A program made the position numbers and the translations under genes. A stretch of DNA of 6,857 nucleotides from NCBI GenBank assembly GCA_043743145.1, contig JAYTXC010000288.1, positions 1 to 6,857 on the forward strand, written 5' to 3'. Under the pieces are notes generated by a model. It saw only the letters and a list, made by a program, of their open reading frames with translations. It was not told the origin of the DNA and ran no database searches. Positions within the stretch are counted from its first letter, which is position 1. Each line of letters begins with the position of its first letter. Source of the DNA: JANYGA01 sp043743145 (lineage in GTDB: Bacteria > Vulcanimicrobiota > Vulcanimicrobiia > Vulcanimicrobiales > Vulcanimicrobiaceae). Below are positions 5,810-6,857 of this stretch, one piece after another.

Positions 5810-6640
5810 ATGACGCTTCGCGGAACGACGTTCGCGTGGGGCACGCGCACGTTCGTCATGGGCATCGTCAACGCGACGCCGGATTCGTTTTCCGGTGACG
5901 GTCGGATCGAACCGAACGATGCGATCGCACGCGGATGCGCTATGCTCGACGCGGGCGCCGATCTGCTCGACATCGGCGCGGAATCGACGCGCCCGGGGCA
6001 CACGGCCATCGACGTTAGCGAAGAACGCCGCCGTCTGCTTCCGGTCGTGCGTGGCCTGCGCGACGCGCGACCAGGTGCCGTGCTCTCGATCGATACGTAT
6101 AAGCCCGATGTCTTCGCGAGCGCTTACGACGATGGCGCCGATCTGCTCAATTCGATCTGGGGTTTCGACGATGCGCTCCTTGCGTGTGCGGTCGAACGCG
6201 AGGTGCCGATCGTCGTGATGCACAATCGGCGCGAATTCGGACCGGGCGACGTCGTGGACGAGGTGCTGGAATCGCTCGAACGTCAAGCCGAACGCGCCGT
6301 TCGCGCAGGTATCGCATCGGATCGCGTGATCGTCGATCCGGGAATCGGCTTCGGCAAAACACCCGATCAGAATCTCGCGCTTCTCGCGTCGCTCGATCGG
6401 CTCGTCGCGCTCGGATTTCCCACGTTGCTCGGTACGTCGCGCAAATCGACGATCGGCAAACTGACGGGACGCGACGTGGACGAACGAACGTATGGCACGG
6501 CGGCAACCGTCGCGCTCGCGATCGCGGCGCGTATCGATATCATCCGCGTGCACGATGTCGCGGCGATGTTCGATGTCGTGCGCGTGAGCGACGCGATCGT
6601 GCGCGGCTGGCGACCCGAAACTTGGCTGGAGAAACGATGA
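5810..6640 (+). CDS. folP: Dihydropteroate synthase FolP
   Basis: Joins 6-hydroxymethyl-dihydropterin diphosphate to p-aminobenzoate to give dihydropteroate, the substrate of FolC and the step blocked by sulfonamides. From ATG at 5810 it has 276 residues in a TIM-barrel pattern. Motifs in order: MGIVNATPDSFSGDG (17-31), DIGAESTRPG (54-63), SIDTYKPD (93-100) with Asp95, LNSIWGF with Asn114, VMHNR (136-140), DPGIGFGKT (176-184), GTSRKS (208-213) with Lys212, and RVHDV (246-250), which carries the phosphate-binding Arg-x-His. All key substrate residues are present. An in-frame ATG at 5774 would add 12 residues and overlap folC by 26 bases. I prefer 5810 because it lies 10 bases after the folC stop and gives the normal N-terminal length. 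The stop overlaps the folB start (ATGA). Confidence 0.93.
   Translation: MTLRGTTFAWGTRTFVMGIVNATPDSFSGDGRIEPNDAIARGCAMLDAGADLLDIGAESTRPGHTAIDVSEERRRLLPVVRGLRDARPGAVLSIDTYKPDVFASAYDDGADLLNSIWGFDDALLACAVEREVPIVVMHNRREFGPGDVVDEVLESLERQAERAVRAGIASDRVIVDPGIGFGKTPDQNLALLASLDRLVALGFPTLLGTSRKSTIGKLTGRDVDERTYGTAATVALAIAARIDIIRVHDVAAMFDVVRVSDAIVRGWRPETWLEKR
6628..6631 (+). promoter_or_regulatory. Shine-Dalgarno of folB
   Basis: GGAG ends 5 bases before the folB ATG at 6637 and lies inside the last codons of folP. Most genes in this window have no clear ribosome binding site, so this well-placed one confirms the folB start and implies independent loading in addition to the ATGA coupling. Confidence 0.6.
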
Positions 6641-6857
6641 TCGATACCATCGCGGTGCGCGGCATTCGCGCGTACGGCAAACACGGCGCGAACCCCGGTG
6701 AGCGCGATTACATGCAACCCTTCGATATCGAGATCGAGCTCGGCGTCGATCTGCGGAGCGCGCGCGCGAGCGACGTGCTGTCGGAGACGATCGATTATGC
6801 GGCGTTGCGCGACACGATCGTTGCGATGGTGCGGGACCACTCATATCAATTACTCGA
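6637..6857 (+). CDS. folB: Dihydroneopterin aldolase FolB (partial, cut by right edge)
   Basis: Converts 7,8-dihydroneopterin to 6-hydroxymethyl-dihydropterin and glycolaldehyde, upstream of FolP in folate synthesis. Only the first 73 codons are in the window. The frame is open to the edge, and the family is about 120 residues long, so roughly 60 percent is seen. The N-terminal signature is clear: VRGIRAYGKHGANPGER (7-23), with Glu22 at the position of the conserved catalytic Glu, then FDIEIELGVDL (29-39), and the substrate-binding segment ETIDYAALRDTI (50-61). The ATG overlaps the folP stop (ATGA) and has GGAG 5 bases upstream. The catalytic lysine near the C-terminus lies beyond the window. 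The short related enzyme FolX is an alternative, but the position after folP favours folB. A folK gene often follows in such clusters, which the next bases could show. Confidence 0.88.
   Translation, partial: MIDTIAVRGIRAYGKHGANPGERDYMQPFDIEIELGVDLRSARASDVLSETIDYAALRDTIVAMVRDHSYQLL

Noticed and set aside
5002..6009. 335-codon open frame on the minus strand opposite folC
   Set aside because: Low-complexity Arg-rich translation with no recognisable motif, lying opposite conserved FolC motifs. Treated as a shadow.
5642..6844. 400-codon open frame on the minus strand opposite folP and folB
   Set aside because: The translation is very rich in Arg, Ala and Ser without any domain, and it is opposite well-identified genes. 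In GC-rich DNA with strong codon bias such antisense frames stay open by chance.

Overview
The window is a GC-rich bacterial segment of 6857 bases with eleven genes, all on the + strand and packed almost end to end. The host looks diderm (Gram-negative type), because the first four genes are a complete ExbB/ExbD/TonB energy-transduction set, which only makes sense with an outer membrane. The phylum cannot be fixed from the sequence. The gene order and protein style recall poorly cultured GC-rich lineages such as Candidatus Eremiobacterota (WPS-2) or Acidobacteriota, but this is a weak impression. Nothing here suggests a mobile element, phage, CRISPR array, rRNA or tRNA.

Region 1 (about 1-2374) is a TonB operon: exbB, two tandem exbD paralogues, then tonB. 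Gaps are 9, 1 and 0 bases. ExbB and the two ExbD proteins would form the proton-driven inner-membrane motor, and TonB would carry its force across the periplasm to outer-membrane receptors. A strong GC-rich hairpin of about 14 bp sits just after tonB (2384-2421) and separates the two gene groups.

Region 2 (2448-6857) is a run of cofactor and envelope genes: uppP (undecaprenyl-diphosphate phosphatase), a 57-residue two-helix membrane protein of unknown function coupled to uppP by an ATGA overlap, moaC and mog/moaB (two steps of molybdenum cofactor synthesis), then folC, folP and the start of folB (folate synthesis), which runs off the right edge. ATGA stop/start overlaps at three junctions (3287, 3990, 6637) suggest translational coupling and a single transcript. 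No promoter could be identified with confidence anywhere in the window.

Most of this is ordinary core metabolism. The points worth a second look are the paired ExbD subunits, a TonB C-terminal domain with two cysteines, the hairpin between the operons, the variant UppP signature, the unknown small membrane protein and the unclear start of moaC. I found no convincing new biological system.
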